Below, one piece after another: positions 1-8,906 of a stretch of DNA of 12,723 nucleotides. The first letter of the stretch is position 1, and each line of letters starts with the position of its first letter. Source of the DNA: an uncultured Gemmatimonadota bacterium (GTDB lineage Bacteria; Gemmatimonadota; Gemmatimonadetes; Gemmatimonadales; GWC2-71-9); contig CAMPKP010000102.1 of assembly GCA_946887295.1 (NCBI GenBank), positions 1 through 12,723 of the forward strand, written 5' to 3'. Made by a program: the position numbers and the translations under genes. Under the pieces are notes generated by a model. The model was not told the DNA's origin and made no database searches. It saw only the letters and a list, made by a program, of their open reading frames with translations.

Positions 1-894
1 CCCGATCCGCAGCGACGCTCGGGAGCGGGGCTGGCGGCCGCGGTGCGTGCGGCCGGCGCCGACGCGGCACTCGCGGCCAGGGTCGCGGCCGCGCGCGAGC
101 GCCTGCTGGCTCGACGCTACGGTCCGGAGCCGAGCGGGTCGGACGACGCGACCCTCGCCGACGAGGTGCGCGATCTGGTGAGCCGCATCGGCGGCTCGCT
201 GCGTGGCTGGGCGGGACGCGGCACGACCGCGCTGCCGTTGCTGCTCGTACTCTGGTCCTCGGCGCCGGGCCAGGCGCCCTCGCCCGAGGCACTGTACGAG
301 GCCGGCTCCCTCGGGGCGGCGGCGGACGCGTTCGCTCACCGGGCCGCGCGCGAGCCGGCCGTGGCAGCCCACTGGTACAATCTGGGCGCCGCGTACTACC
401 GGCTGGGCCAGGACGGCCGTGCGCGCGCCGCCTGGCTCGCGGCACAACGCCTGGCGCCGCGCTCGGCCGCCGTCAGGCAGGCCCTTCGGCTGGCGCCGCC
501 CCCGGACAACACGTCGGCTCGCTGGAGCTGGACCCCACCCGTGATACCCGAGGAGCTGCTGCTGCTCGGAGCCCTCGGGTGGATCGCCGGCTGGGTGGGC
601 TGGACGCTCCGGCCGCGGGTGCGCGAGCGATGGCTCGTCCTGCTGGTGTTCTCCGGGGCCGCGGTGCTGGCGGGCTTGATGCTTCGAAGCTGGCTCCGCG
701 AGCCGCTCGCGGTCGTGCTGGAGCGGTCGACGCTGCGCCTCTCGCCCCACGGACTGGCGCCGACCATCTCCCCGCTCGAATCGGGAAGCGCCGTGCGGAT
801 TCTCCGGCACTCCCCCGGCTGGGTCCTGGTGGAGGCACCCGGGGCGCAGCGAGGCTGGGTCGCCGACGAGGCGGTGGCCGCCGTCGGCGGCTAG
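1..894 (+). CDS. Bat-type TPR/SH3 membrane protein, possible BatD-BatE fusion (5' partial)
   Basis: The frame is open from base 1 with no stop, so the true start lies upstream; a GTG at 43 is possible but unsupported. The visible 297 residues run as follows. An Ala/Arg-rich, probably cytoplasmic stretch (1-75) is followed by a hydrophobic signal-like segment (about 76-92, ending SSAPGQA). Next come TPR-like helices (about 95-155, with WYNLGAAYYRLG and a repeat-typical Ala/Leu pattern), two transmembrane helices (about 186-203 and 211-229), and a bacterial SH3-like domain (about 236-295, with GWVLVE and GWVADEAV). TPR, two TM helices and SH3 is the layout of BatE proteins of the Bat (aerotolerance) operons, which accompany MoxR and von Willebrand-type BatA/BatB. 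The N-terminal stretch resembles the cytoplasmic tail of BatD, so this may be a fusion; that part is inference. It ends 9 nt before mutL. Confidence 0.6.
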   Translation, partial: PDPQRRSGAGLAAAVRAAGADAALAARVAAARERLLARRYGPEPSGSDDATLADEVRDLVSRIGGSLRGWAGRGTTALPLLLVLWSSAPGQAPSPEALYEAGSLGAAADAFAHRAAREPAVAAHWYNLGAAYYRLGQDGRARAAWLAAQRLAPRSAAVRQALRLAPPPDNTSARWSWTPPVIPEELLLLGALGWIAGWVGWTLRPRVRERWLVLLVFSGAAVLAGLMLRSWLREPLAVVLERSTLRLSPHGLAPTISPLESGSAVRILRHSPGWVLVEAPGAQRGWVADEAVAAVGG

Positions 895-897
895 ATT
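892..897 (+). promoter_or_regulatory. Candidate -10 box (TAGATT) for leaderless mutL transcription
   Basis: TAGATT begins with the TAG stop of the upstream gene. Six bases (898-903) separate it from the mutL ATG at 904, so a transcript starting 7 nt after the box would begin at the ATG. No Shine-Dalgarno sequence is visible in the 9-nt gap. No clear -35 is present at the usual distance, so this rests on spacing and on the parallel with coaX (TAGCTT, same distance). Confidence 0.35.
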
Positions 898-903
898 CTC
901 GCG

Positions 904-2599
<1,696 letters not shown>

Positions 2600-2613
<14 letters not shown>

Positions 2614-3520
2614 AGTCCCGGTGATCGTCGGCCCGACCGCGGTGGGAAAGACCGCCGTGGCCCTCGCGCTCGCGGCCCACTGGCCGGTCGAGGTGATCTC
2701 GGCCGATTCCCGCCAGATCTACCGCCGGCTCGACATCGGCACCGCCAAGCCCACCCGAAGGGAGCGCGCCCGCGTGGCCCATCGAGGGCTCGACGTGGTG
2801 GACCCCGGCACGAGGTACAGCGCCGGCCGCTACGCCCGTGACGCCGCCGCGTGGATCGAGGAGGCGCGGAACCGGTCGAAGCTCCCGGCCGTCGTGGGAG
2901 GGACGGGGCTCTACATCCGCGCTCTGGTGGACGGGCTGTTTCACGAGCCGGAGCTCGAGGCCGGCCGCAGGCGGTCGCTCGACGCGTTCGCGGCGCGGCT
3001 GGAGCCGCTCGAGCTGCTGCGCTGGGCCGGGCGGCTCGACCCGGGCTTCAGGGGAGGCGGGCGCCAGCGCGCGGCGCGTGCCATCGAGGTCGCGCTGCTC
3101 ACCGGCTATCCGCTGAGCCACTGGCAGGAGGTGGCGCGGGCCGCAGGCGCCATCCGGCCCTGGTACGTGGTGCTCACCGTCCCCCGGCAGGTCCTGCATC
3201 AGCGCATCGCGCGGCGGGCGGAGGAGATGGTGCGCCGCGGCCTGATCGAGGAGGTCGCCGCCGTACTGGCGGAGGGACACCAGCCGTCCGCGCCCGGCCT
3301 CGACGGTATCGGCATTCGGGAGGCGGTCGAGTACCTTCACGGCGGGCGCAGACGGGACACCGTTGCGGAAGCGATCGGCATCAGCACCCGGCAGTACGCC
3401 AAGCGGCAGGAGACCTGGTTCCGCCACCAGCTCGCGGGCGAGGTGGTGACTCTCGACGCGACCCGGCCGCCCGAGAGACTGGCCGCGGACATCGCCCGAC
3501 TGTGGGCGGAGGCGCGATGA
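2600..3520 (+). CDS. miaA: tRNA dimethylallyltransferase MiaA
   Basis: 306 aa, the usual family length. MiaA transfers a dimethylallyl group to N6 of A37 in tRNAs reading UNN codons. Visible motifs are the P-loop GPTAVGKT (11-18), DSRQIYRRLDIGTAKPT (36-52, with the catalytic Asp and substrate-binding residues), DVVDP (65-69), VVGGTGLYIRALVDGLF (98-114), IGIRE (237-241, normally IGYRE) and STRQYAKRQETWF (262-274). The TTG start at 2600 lies inside the end of mutL and has GGAG at 2589-2592, 7 nt upstream. The alternative in-frame GTG at 2621 would start almost on the P-loop strand and has a weaker ribosome site. The overlap suggests translational coupling to mutL, and mutL-miaA adjacency is common in bacteria. 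Confidence 0.95.
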
Positions 3521-3533
3521 GCGAAAGGGGCCC

Positions 3534-4658
3534 ATGAAGATCGGCATCACCTGCTATCCCACCTACGGAGGCTCCGGGGCCGTCGCCACGGAGCTGGGGC
3601 TCGAGCTCGCGCGCCGGGGTCACGAGGTGCACTTCATCACCTACGACTCCCCCTTTCGCCTTCGGGGTTACACCGAGCGGGTGTACTTCCATCAGGTGGA
3701 GACCCGGATGGGGCGGTACCCGCTCTTCGACCATTACCCCTACACCCTGGCGCTGGCTTCCAAGCAGCACGAGGTGGCGGTTCGGGAAGGGCTGGAGATC
3801 CTCCACGTGCACTACGCCATCCCCCACGCGACGACCGCGTTCCTCGCCCGGGAGATGCTGCGGGGCGAGCGCGATGTCCGAGTGATCACGACGCTGCACG
3901 GCACCGACATCACGCTCGTGGGGCAGGAGTCGAGCTTCTACGCCATCACCAAATTCTCGATCGAGCGCTCCGACGCCGTCACGGCGGTCTCCACCTACCT
4001 GCGGGACGAGACTTATCGCGCGTTCGGCTGCGTGAGCTGCGACCTCAGAGTCATCCCCAACTTCATCAACCTCGACGAGTACCAGCCCGGCGAGCCCACC
4101 GGCCGGCTGGGGCTCGCGCCCGACGATCACAAGCTGATCACCCACATCTCCAATTTTCGCGAAGTGAAGCGGGTCAAGGACGTGGTCCGCGTCTTCGCCC
4201 GGATCCAGCGCGCCATGCCCGCGACGCTGGTCATGATCGGCGACGGACCCGAGCGGGTGGATGCCGAGAACGAGGCACGGGAGCTGGGCGTGGGTCAGGA
4301 TGTCAAGTTCCTCGGCCGGCTGGATACGGTGGCCTCGCTGCTGCAGGCGAGCGATCTGTTCATCCTGCCCTCCCAGACCGAGTCGTTCGGGCTGGCCGCG
4401 CTGGAGGCGATGGCCTGCGGATCGCCGGTCGTCGCGACCCGCGCCGGCGGACTCCCCGAGGTGGTGGACGACGAGGTGAACGGAATCCTCGAGCCGGTCG
4501 GATCGGTGGAGGCCATGGGTCGGCGAGCGGTGGAGCTGCTGCGCTCGCCCGAGCGCCATGCCGCCATGCGGGAGGCGGCCGTCGCCAAGGCCCGGGAGTT
4601 CTCCGCGGACCGCATCGTGCCGCTCTACGAGTCGCTCTACGAGGAGGTGATTCGGTGA
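3534..4658 (+). CDS. bshA: N-acetyl-alpha-D-glucosaminyl L-malate synthase BshA
   Basis: 374 aa, a GT4-family (GT-B fold) glycosyltransferase. BshA joins GlcNAc from UDP-GlcNAc to L-malate, the first step of bacillithiol synthesis; BshB then deacetylates and BshC adds cysteine. The protein starts MKIGITCYPTYGGSGAVATE, near-identical in pattern to Bacillus BshA, which separates it from generic GT4 enzymes. Further BshA-like signatures are HEVHFITYDSPFRL (30-43), HVHYAIPHA (91-99), TTLHGTDIT (119-127), HISNFREVKRV (204-214), GDGPE (236-240) and the E-x7-E nucleotide-sugar motif from Glu283 to Glu291 (ESFGLAALE). The ATG follows AAAGGGG (3524-3530), 13 nt after miaA. No bshB or bshC is in the window. 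It is a cytosolic enzyme. Confidence 0.93.
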   Translation: MKIGITCYPTYGGSGAVATELGLELARRGHEVHFITYDSPFRLRGYTERVYFHQVETRMGRYPLFDHYPYTLALASKQHEVAVREGLEILHVHYAIPHATTAFLAREMLRGERDVRVITTLHGTDITLVGQESSFYAITKFSIERSDAVTAVSTYLRDETYRAFGCVSCDLRVIPNFINLDEYQPGEPTGRLGLAPDDHKLITHISNFREVKRVKDVVRVFARIQRAMPATLVMIGDGPERVDAENEARELGVGQDVKFLGRLDTVASLLQASDLFILPSQTESFGLAALEAMACGSPVVATRAGGLPEVVDDEVNGILEPVGSVEAMGRRAVELLRSPERHAAMREAAVAKAREFSADRIVPLYESLYEEVIR

Positions 4659-4667
4659 GCCGCCGCC

Positions 4668-5465
4668 ATGACGCCTGAGCTGCTCGCGAAGGCGATCATC
4701 CTGGGCCTGGTCGAAGGCGCCACCGAATTCATCCCCGTCTCCTCCACCGGCCACCTGATCGTGGTGAGCGAGTGGCTCGGCCAGGTGGACGATCGGGCCA
4801 AGACCTTCGACATCTTCATCCAGCTGGGCGCGATCCTCGCCATCGTCTGGCTCTACCGCGGCCGCCTGTCTCGCGCGGCGGCGGCCGCCCGGCACGATCC
4901 GGCGAGCCAGCGGTTCTTCCTCAACCTCGCGATCGCGTTCCTGCCCGCGGCCGCGGTCGGCTTTCTGATTCACGGCTGGATCAAGGAGCGGCTCTTCAAT
5001 ACGCCGGTGGTGGCCGTGACGATGATCCTGGGCGGCGTGGCCATCCTGCTCATCGAGCGGTGGGGTCCCCGCACCCGGTATCCGGAGGTGACCGACGTGC
5101 CTCAGACGACGGCGCTCGGCATCGGTCTCGCCCAGGTCCTGTCTCTGATCCCGGGCACCTCGCGCTCCGGAGCGACGATCATGGGCGGCTACGCGCTGGG
5201 ACTGTCGCGGACGGCGGCCACCGAGTTCTCCTTCTTTCTCGCCATTCCGATCATGTTCGCCGCCACGCTGTACGACCTGGCGAAGAGCGCGAGCGCGCTT
5301 TCACCGGCGGACGTGCCGTTCTTCGCCACCGGATTCGTGGTCGCCTTCATTTCGGCGCTCGTCGTGGTAAAGGCCTTTCTCGCCTACGTCTCCCGCCACA
5401 GCTTCGCGGTCTTCGCCTGGTATCGCATCGTGTTCGGCGCGGCGCTGCTGTGGCTCTCGCGCTGA
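4668..5465 (+). CDS. uppP: Undecaprenyl-diphosphatase UppP (BacA)
   Basis: 265 aa, a polytopic inner-membrane enzyme. It dephosphorylates undecaprenyl diphosphate released by cell-wall polymerisation, giving the lipid carrier for peptidoglycan and other glycans, and can confer bacitracin tolerance. The two family signatures are intact: LVEGATEFIPVSSTGHL (14-30, with Glu16 and Glu20) and PGTSRSGATI (162-171, with Arg166), followed by EFSFFLAIP (186-194). About seven hydrophobic segments are spread along the chain. The start is ATG 9 nt after the bshA stop, in the same frame as bshA, so nothing upstream of 4659 can belong to it. GAGGAGGTGA (4641-4650) lies 17 nt before the ATG, too far for a standard ribosome site, so translation may depend on bshA. 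Confidence 0.96.
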   Translation: MTPELLAKAIILGLVEGATEFIPVSSTGHLIVVSEWLGQVDDRAKTFDIFIQLGAILAIVWLYRGRLSRAAAAARHDPASQRFFLNLAIAFLPAAAVGFLIHGWIKERLFNTPVVAVTMILGGVAILLIERWGPRTRYPEVTDVPQTTALGIGLAQVLSLIPGTSRSGATIMGGYALGLSRTAATEFSFFLAIPIMFAATLYDLAKSASALSPADVPFFATGFVVAFISALVVVKAFLAYVSRHSFAVFAWYRIVFGAALLWLSR

Positions 5466-5469
5466 GAGG
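5464..5469 (+). promoter_or_regulatory. Shine-Dalgarno site fixing the birA start
   Basis: GAGAGG overlaps the uppP stop codon and sits one base before the ATG at 5471. It marks this ATG as the start of birA, although the frame stays open for about 700 nt upstream inside uppP. Confidence 0.4.
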
Positions 5470-5470
5470 C

Positions 5471-6190
5471 ATGCCCGCGCTCATCCGTCTCGCTGCCGCA
5501 GACTCGACCATGGACGTGCTCCACGCCCTGGCAGCCGAGGGGGTCGAGGCGGGGACCGCTGTCGTCGCCACCGAGCAGACCGGCGGGCGAGGATCGCGTG
5601 GGCGCACCTGGAGCTCGCCGCCGGGTGGCCTGTGGCTGAGCGTGCTCTTCCGCCCCCCGTCGGGGGCCGGGATCGAGCTCTCCGGACTCCGGATCGGGCT
5701 CGCGGTCGCGGATGCGATCGAAGCGCTGCACGCCGGCCTGTCCGTCCGGATCAAGTGGCCCAACGATCTCATGGTCGGCGATCGCAAGCTGGGCGGCATC
5801 CTCTGCGAGGCCCGATGGCAGGGGGGCGCGCTCGCCTGGATGGTGGCGGGCGTGGGGATCAACGTTTCCAACGTCGTTGCCGAGGACCTGAGAGGCACGG
5901 CCGCGGCCCTCGAGGAGTGGCTCCCCGGGGCGAGGGCGGAGCAGGTGGAGCCGGAGGTCACGCGGCGGCTTCGCGGTCTGACCCACGGCGCGGAGCGGCT
6001 CCATGAGGAAGAGCTCGCCGCCCTGACACGGCGGGACTGGCTCCGCGGCCGCCGACTGCGGACCCCGGTAACCGGCACGGCCGCCGGCATCTCCGACGAG
6101 GGCGCGCTGCTGGTGACCGCCGACGGCGGCTCCACCGTCACGGTCAGAGCCGGCTCCGTGGAGTTGGCCGATCGCTCCCGGACGCCGTAG
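5471..6190 (+). CDS. birA: Biotin--[acetyl-CoA-carboxylase] ligase BirA, monofunctional
   Basis: 239 aa. It activates biotin with ATP and attaches it to the lysine of biotin carboxyl carrier proteins. The ligase core is clear: TEQTGGRGSRGRTWSSP (34-50, biotinyl-AMP loop of the GRGRxGRxW type), LWLSVLF (54-60), KWPNDLMVGDRKLGGILCE (95-113) and GVGINVSN (127-134). The C-terminal SH3-like domain (about 192-235) is present. There is no N-terminal winged helix, so this is a group I ligase that should not act as a biotin repressor. The open frame extends far upstream only as a shadow of uppP; the real start is the ATG 5 nt after the uppP stop, because the family N-terminus (residues 5-14, RLAAADSTMD) aligns there. 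Its TAG stop doubles as part of the coaX -10 candidate. Confidence 0.94.
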   Translation: MPALIRLAAADSTMDVLHALAAEGVEAGTAVVATEQTGGRGSRGRTWSSPPGGLWLSVLFRPPSGAGIELSGLRIGLAVADAIEALHAGLSVRIKWPNDLMVGDRKLGGILCEARWQGGALAWMVAGVGINVSNVVAEDLRGTAAALEEWLPGARAEQVEPEVTRRLRGLTHGAERLHEEELAALTRRDWLRGRRLRTPVTGTAAGISDEGALLVTADGGSTVTVRAGSVELADRSRTP

Positions 6191-6193
6191 CTT
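6164..6193 (+). promoter_or_regulatory. Candidate leaderless promoter for coaX
   Basis: TTGGCC (6164-6169) and TAGCTT (6188-6193) are separated by 18 nt inside the end of birA. The -10 begins with the birA TAG stop. Six bases follow before the coaX ATG at 6200, so transcription would start at the ATG itself. The -35 hexamer and spacing are identical to those of the better isolated promoter at 7902-7931. No strong Shine-Dalgarno is present in the 9-nt gap. Confidence 0.45.
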
Positions 6194-6199
6194 CGAGCC

Positions 6200-6979
6200 A
6201 TGCTCCTCGCCCTCGACATCGGGAACACCGAGATCACCGTCGGCCTCTTCCAGGGCGACACCCTCGAGGCCCATTGGCGGCTCACGACCAACCCCGACCG
6301 CACACCCGATGAATGGGCCGGCGCGATCGGCGGTTTCCTCATCCAGGCGGGGCACTCGCCCAACGAGGTGAGGTCGGTCTGCCTGGCCTCCGTGGCGCCG
6401 ACCGTCACCCAGAGCGTGGTCGAGGGGGTCGCCATCGCGACGGGCCGGACCGGCATCGCGGTGCATGCCCGGTCGAAGCTCCCGGTCCGGCTGGATGTCG
6501 ACGAGCCGCTGACCGTCGGGGCCGACCGCATCGTCAACGTCCTCGCGGCGGTCGAGCTGCTTCACGCCGACGTCATCGTGGTGGACTTCGGCACCGCCAC
6601 CACGTTCGACTGCATCACGGGAGACGCCCGCTTCCTCGGCGGCGTGATCATGCCGGGCCTTCGCACGGCGGCCGATCAGCTCACCCGAAGCGCTGCCAAG
6701 CTCCCGGCGACGGAGCTCAAGGCTCCCGCCCGGGTCATCGGCCGGCGCACCGAGGAATGCATCCAGGCCGGCGTGCTGTACGGCGCCGCCGACGCCGTGG
6801 ACGGCATCGTGCGGCGAATCCGCGCCGAATGGCCCACCGGCCAAACGCCCCGCGTGATCGCGACCGGCGGCCTCGCTCCCGTCGTGGCCCCGCTCACCAC
6901 CTCGATCGAGCACACCCACCCGGACCTCACCCTCCAGGGCCTGCGAATCGCGGCCGGGCACCTCGGTCTCACCTGGTGA
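6200..6979 (+). CDS. coaX: Type III pantothenate kinase CoaX
   Basis: 259 aa. It phosphorylates pantothenate with ATP, the first step of coenzyme A synthesis. Type III enzymes are in the ASKHA fold, need a monovalent cation and are not feedback-inhibited by CoA. Motifs in order: LALDIGNTEITVGLF (3-17, phosphate loop with catalytic Asp6), VGADRIVN (106-113, pantothenate site), VVDFGTATTFDCI (127-139, with Asp129 of the cation site), GGVIMPGL (147-154), YGAADAVDGIV (194-204) and VIATGGLA (219-226). Birectional pairing with birA is common, both being small cofactor enzymes. The TGA stop overlaps the GTG start of the next gene by 4 nt. Confidence 0.96.
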   Translation: MLLALDIGNTEITVGLFQGDTLEAHWRLTTNPDRTPDEWAGAIGGFLIQAGHSPNEVRSVCLASVAPTVTQSVVEGVAIATGRTGIAVHARSKLPVRLDVDEPLTVGADRIVNVLAAVELLHADVIVVDFGTATTFDCITGDARFLGGVIMPGLRTAADQLTRSAAKLPATELKAPARVIGRRTEECIQAGVLYGAADAVDGIVRRIRAEWPTGQTPRVIATGGLAPVVAPLTTSIEHTHPDLTLQGLRIAAGHLGLTW

Positions 6980-7893
6980 GCCGGGGACGCGAGGCCGGCT
7001 ACCGCGTCCTCGGGCCGCGCCTCGACTACATCCTGCACCTGCGTCCGGCGGAGTGGCCGATCATGGCGGCGCACACCGCCGTGGGGTACCTGCTCGCCGT
7101 CGGACTCAGCGGCGCCGGCAGGGGTGAGCAGCTCGGCCCCGCGCTGCTCGGACTCGTGCTCTGGGTCGGATGCCTGAACGGCGGCACGCTGGCCCTCAAC
7201 AGCGCATTCGATCGCGATGAGGGCGACATCGCGTACCTGCGCAATCCGCCGCCGCCGCCGCGGCGACTGGCGGCGTTCGCGCTGTCGCTCATGGCGGCGG
7301 GGCAGGCGGCGGCGCTTCTGCTGCCTGCCCTCTATCAGGCGGTCTATGCCGTCTGCTTCGCGCTCTCCGTGCTGTACTCGGTGCCCCCATTCAGGCTGAA
7401 GGCGGTGGCGGGGGCCGACTGGGTGATCAACATGGTGGGGTTCGGCACCCTGACTCCGCTCGCGGGGTGGGCGGCGACCGGCCGGCCGCTGGAGAGCACC
7501 GACGCGATCGTGCTGCTCGCGTTCTGCCCGCTCTTCGCGGCCCTGTATCCCCTGACGCAGCTCTACCAGCTCGAGGAAGATGCTCGCCGCGGCGACCGCA
7601 CGCTGGCTCTTCTCCTCGGCGTGCGGCGCAGCCTGGACGTCGCGCTTGGCGCGACGATCCTGGCGTTCGCTCTGCTCGCCCATGGCGCGGTGCGCTCATC
7701 CTGGTCCTCTACGCCGGGGGCGCTCCGGTGGGGTGCGCTCGCCGTCGCTGCGCTCGCCTGGGTTCTGGTGCTGGTCCCGTGGCGCCGGAGAGCCGACGCA
7801 TTGTCGGCGGCCGGCCACCAGGCCCGGATGTATCGCGCGCTGGGCGCATGGGCCGTCACCGACCTGGCGGTCGTCGTCGCCTGGGGGGCCTGA
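6976..7893 (+). CDS. UbiA-family prenyltransferase (substrate unknown)
   Basis: 305 aa, an integral membrane protein with about eight or nine hydrophobic helices. UbiA enzymes move a polyprenyl group from a diphosphate onto an aromatic or lipid acceptor, as in menaquinone, heme O, chlorophyll or archaeal lipid synthesis. The first Asp-rich motif reads NSAFDRDEGD (75-84), a variant of NDxxDxxxD with Ser at position 2. YSVPPFRLK (134-142) is a typical UbiA signature. The second acidic motif is QLEEDARRGDRTL (198-210). Residues 91-95 are five prolines coded by (CCG)5. The start is GTG at 6976, overlapping the coaX stop (GTGA); the frame upstream is a shadow of coaX. Neighbours do not name a substrate, and I cannot place it in a UbiA subfamily. 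Confidence 0.82.
   Translation: MSRGREAGYRVLGPRLDYILHLRPAEWPIMAAHTAVGYLLAVGLSGAGRGEQLGPALLGLVLWVGCLNGGTLALNSAFDRDEGDIAYLRNPPPPPRRLAAFALSLMAAGQAAALLLPALYQAVYAVCFALSVLYSVPPFRLKAVAGADWVINMVGFGTLTPLAGWAATGRPLESTDAIVLLAFCPLFAALYPLTQLYQLEEDARRGDRTLALLLGVRRSLDVALGATILAFALLAHGAVRSSWSSTPGALRWGALAVAALAWVLVLVPWRRRADALSAAGHQARMYRALGAWAVTDLAVVVAWGA
7246..7260 (+). repeat. (CCG)5 trinucleotide run inside the UbiA-family gene
   Basis: Five perfect CCG codons encode Pro91-Pro95, just after the first Asp-rich motif. A change in copy number would keep the frame. Confidence 0.8.
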
Positions 7894-7901
7894 GACTCCC
7901 C

Positions 7902-7931
7902 TTGGCCGGTCCCCGCGCCACCCGGTATACT
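7902..7931 (+). promoter_or_regulatory. Sigma70-type promoter for the envelope gene unit
   Basis: TTGGCC (7902-7907), an 18-nt spacer and TATACT (7926-7931) lie in the 67-nt gap after the UbiA-family gene. Transcription would start near 7938, leaving a leader of about 20-25 nt with a ribosome site (GGAG, 7952-7955) 5 nt before the ATG at 7961. Confidence 0.55.
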
Positions 7932-7960
7932 TCCGCCCACCAACCTCAACCGGAGAACGG

Positions 7961-8587
7961 ATGGATTCCGCGGCCGAGCTGCACGGCGATCACGATGTGA
8001 CCGACGTCCCTTCCATCGTCCGCGGGGCGGTGCTGCTGGGCCTGTTCGAGGCGGTGATCGTCCTGCTCATCTCGCTGGCCTCGCGCCTGCTCGCCGGGCC
8101 GCTCGAGACGGTGGCACTCGCGCTGCTGCTCGTCGTGGGGCTCGCGCCGATCACGCTCCTGCCGGGAATCTGGACCCGGGCGCGCACCATCGAGGGCATC
8201 GCCGGAGCCGCGGGCATCGGGCTCGGAGCCGCGTTCGTGTTCCTCCTGGTGGACGTCGTCCTCCTGCAGCACATCGGCACCTATACCAACCGCTGGTGGC
8301 AGATCGGGGGAAGCAACTGGTGGTACCACCCTGTCTGGTGGATGGCGGGCACTTTCCTTCCCTGGCTGGGCGCCTGGATCCTCGCGAACCAGGCCGCACG
8401 GAGCGGCCGGATCTCGGCGCCGGCGGCCTTCGGCACGGCGGCGGGGCTGGCCGCAGTGCTGGCGGTGGTCGCGGTCCTCATCGGTTTTCCCGGAGCGGCG
8501 TGGAACGTGCCTACCTTCGGGCTCGCGTTCCTCCCGGGGCTGGCACTCGCGACGGCCGTCTCCGCGCTGGGAACCCGCCGCGGCTGA
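7961..8587 (+). CDS. Polytopic membrane protein with a Trp-rich loop, unknown function
   Basis: 208 aa; I do not recognise a family. After a polar, acidic N-terminus (1-17) there are about six hydrophobic segments (roughly 18-42, 49-70, 78-103, 124-143, 155-175, 184-203). The loop between the third and fourth (112-127) is unusually aromatic, with WW pairs at 112-113, 120-121 and 126-127 plus Tyr122 and His123. The ATG has GGAG (7952-7955) 5 nt upstream and its own promoter, so this is the first gene of a unit. The frame upstream is a shadow of the UbiA-family gene. It ends 4 nt before the next coding sequence. It could be a small transporter or an envelope assembly factor, but nothing visible decides this. 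Confidence 0.75.
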   Translation: MDSAAELHGDHDVTDVPSIVRGAVLLGLFEAVIVLLISLASRLLAGPLETVALALLLVVGLAPITLLPGIWTRARTIEGIAGAAGIGLGAAFVFLLVDVVLLQHIGTYTNRWWQIGGSNWWYHPVWWMAGTFLPWLGAWILANQAARSGRISAPAAFGTAAGLAAVLAVVAVLIGFPGAAWNVPTFGLAFLPGLALATAVSALGTRRG

Positions 8588-8591
8588 CCCC

Positions 8592-8906
8592 ATGCGCTGG
8601 ATCCGGCTCCTCTTCCGTATCTTCGGCTGGCTGCTCACACCGTTCCTGGCGTGGGCGGCTTCGTTTTTTGGGGCCGTCGGCGGCGCACTTGTTGCAATGC
8701 GGATGGAGGATCCGGTCCAAGGGCTCGCCGTGACCGCGCTGTGTGGAGCGCTCACCGGCTTCGCCGGTCTGATCGGGTGGCTGGCGTACCTGCGCCGCTC
8801 CCCCGAGGTCCGCGAGGTCCTGGCGGTTACCGAAGACGGCACGCCCGATACCACCGAGATGCGGATTCCGGAGCCGGCGCCGGACGCCGCCAACCCCCCT
8901 CTGTGA
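8592..8906 (+). CDS. Small membrane protein, unknown function
   Basis: 104 aa. A basic N-terminus (MRWIRLLFR) precedes a hydrophobic stretch (about 10-36) and a second one (about 43-66). A polar tail (67-104) rich in Glu, Pro and Asp follows, and should be cytoplasmic by the positive-inside rule (RR at 68-69). It starts 4 nt after the preceding stop without an obvious ribosome site, consistent with translational coupling. The tail overlaps the GTG of the next gene by 4 nt. No family recognised. Its reality rests on tight packing and a membrane-protein composition. Confidence 0.6.
   Translation: MRWIRLLFRIFGWLLTPFLAWAASFFGAVGGALVAMRMEDPVQGLAVTALCGALTGFAGLIGWLAYLRRSPEVREVLAVTEDGTPDTTEMRIPEPAPDAANPPL

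Noticed and set aside
3381..4973. 530-codon minus-strand frame opposite bshA
   Set aside because: Composition is that of antisense high-GC codons (many His, Asp, Arg), no recognisable domain, and it lies fully opposite confident genes.
4772..5470. Upstream extension of the birA frame
   Set aside because: It is the shadow of uppP; family homology and a ribosome site place the start at 5471.
5384..6961. 525-codon minus-strand frame opposite birA and coaX
   Set aside because: Antisense shadow of two well-supported genes, with no ribosome site or family pattern.
6313..6975. Upstream extension of the UbiA-family frame inside coaX
   Set aside because: Arg/His-rich shadow sequence; the membrane protein begins at the GTG overlapping the coaX stop.
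8662..8667. T-run in the small membrane protein gene, considered as a terminator
   Set aside because: No stable GC hairpin stands directly before it and it lies inside a coupled gene unit; it encodes Phe-Phe.
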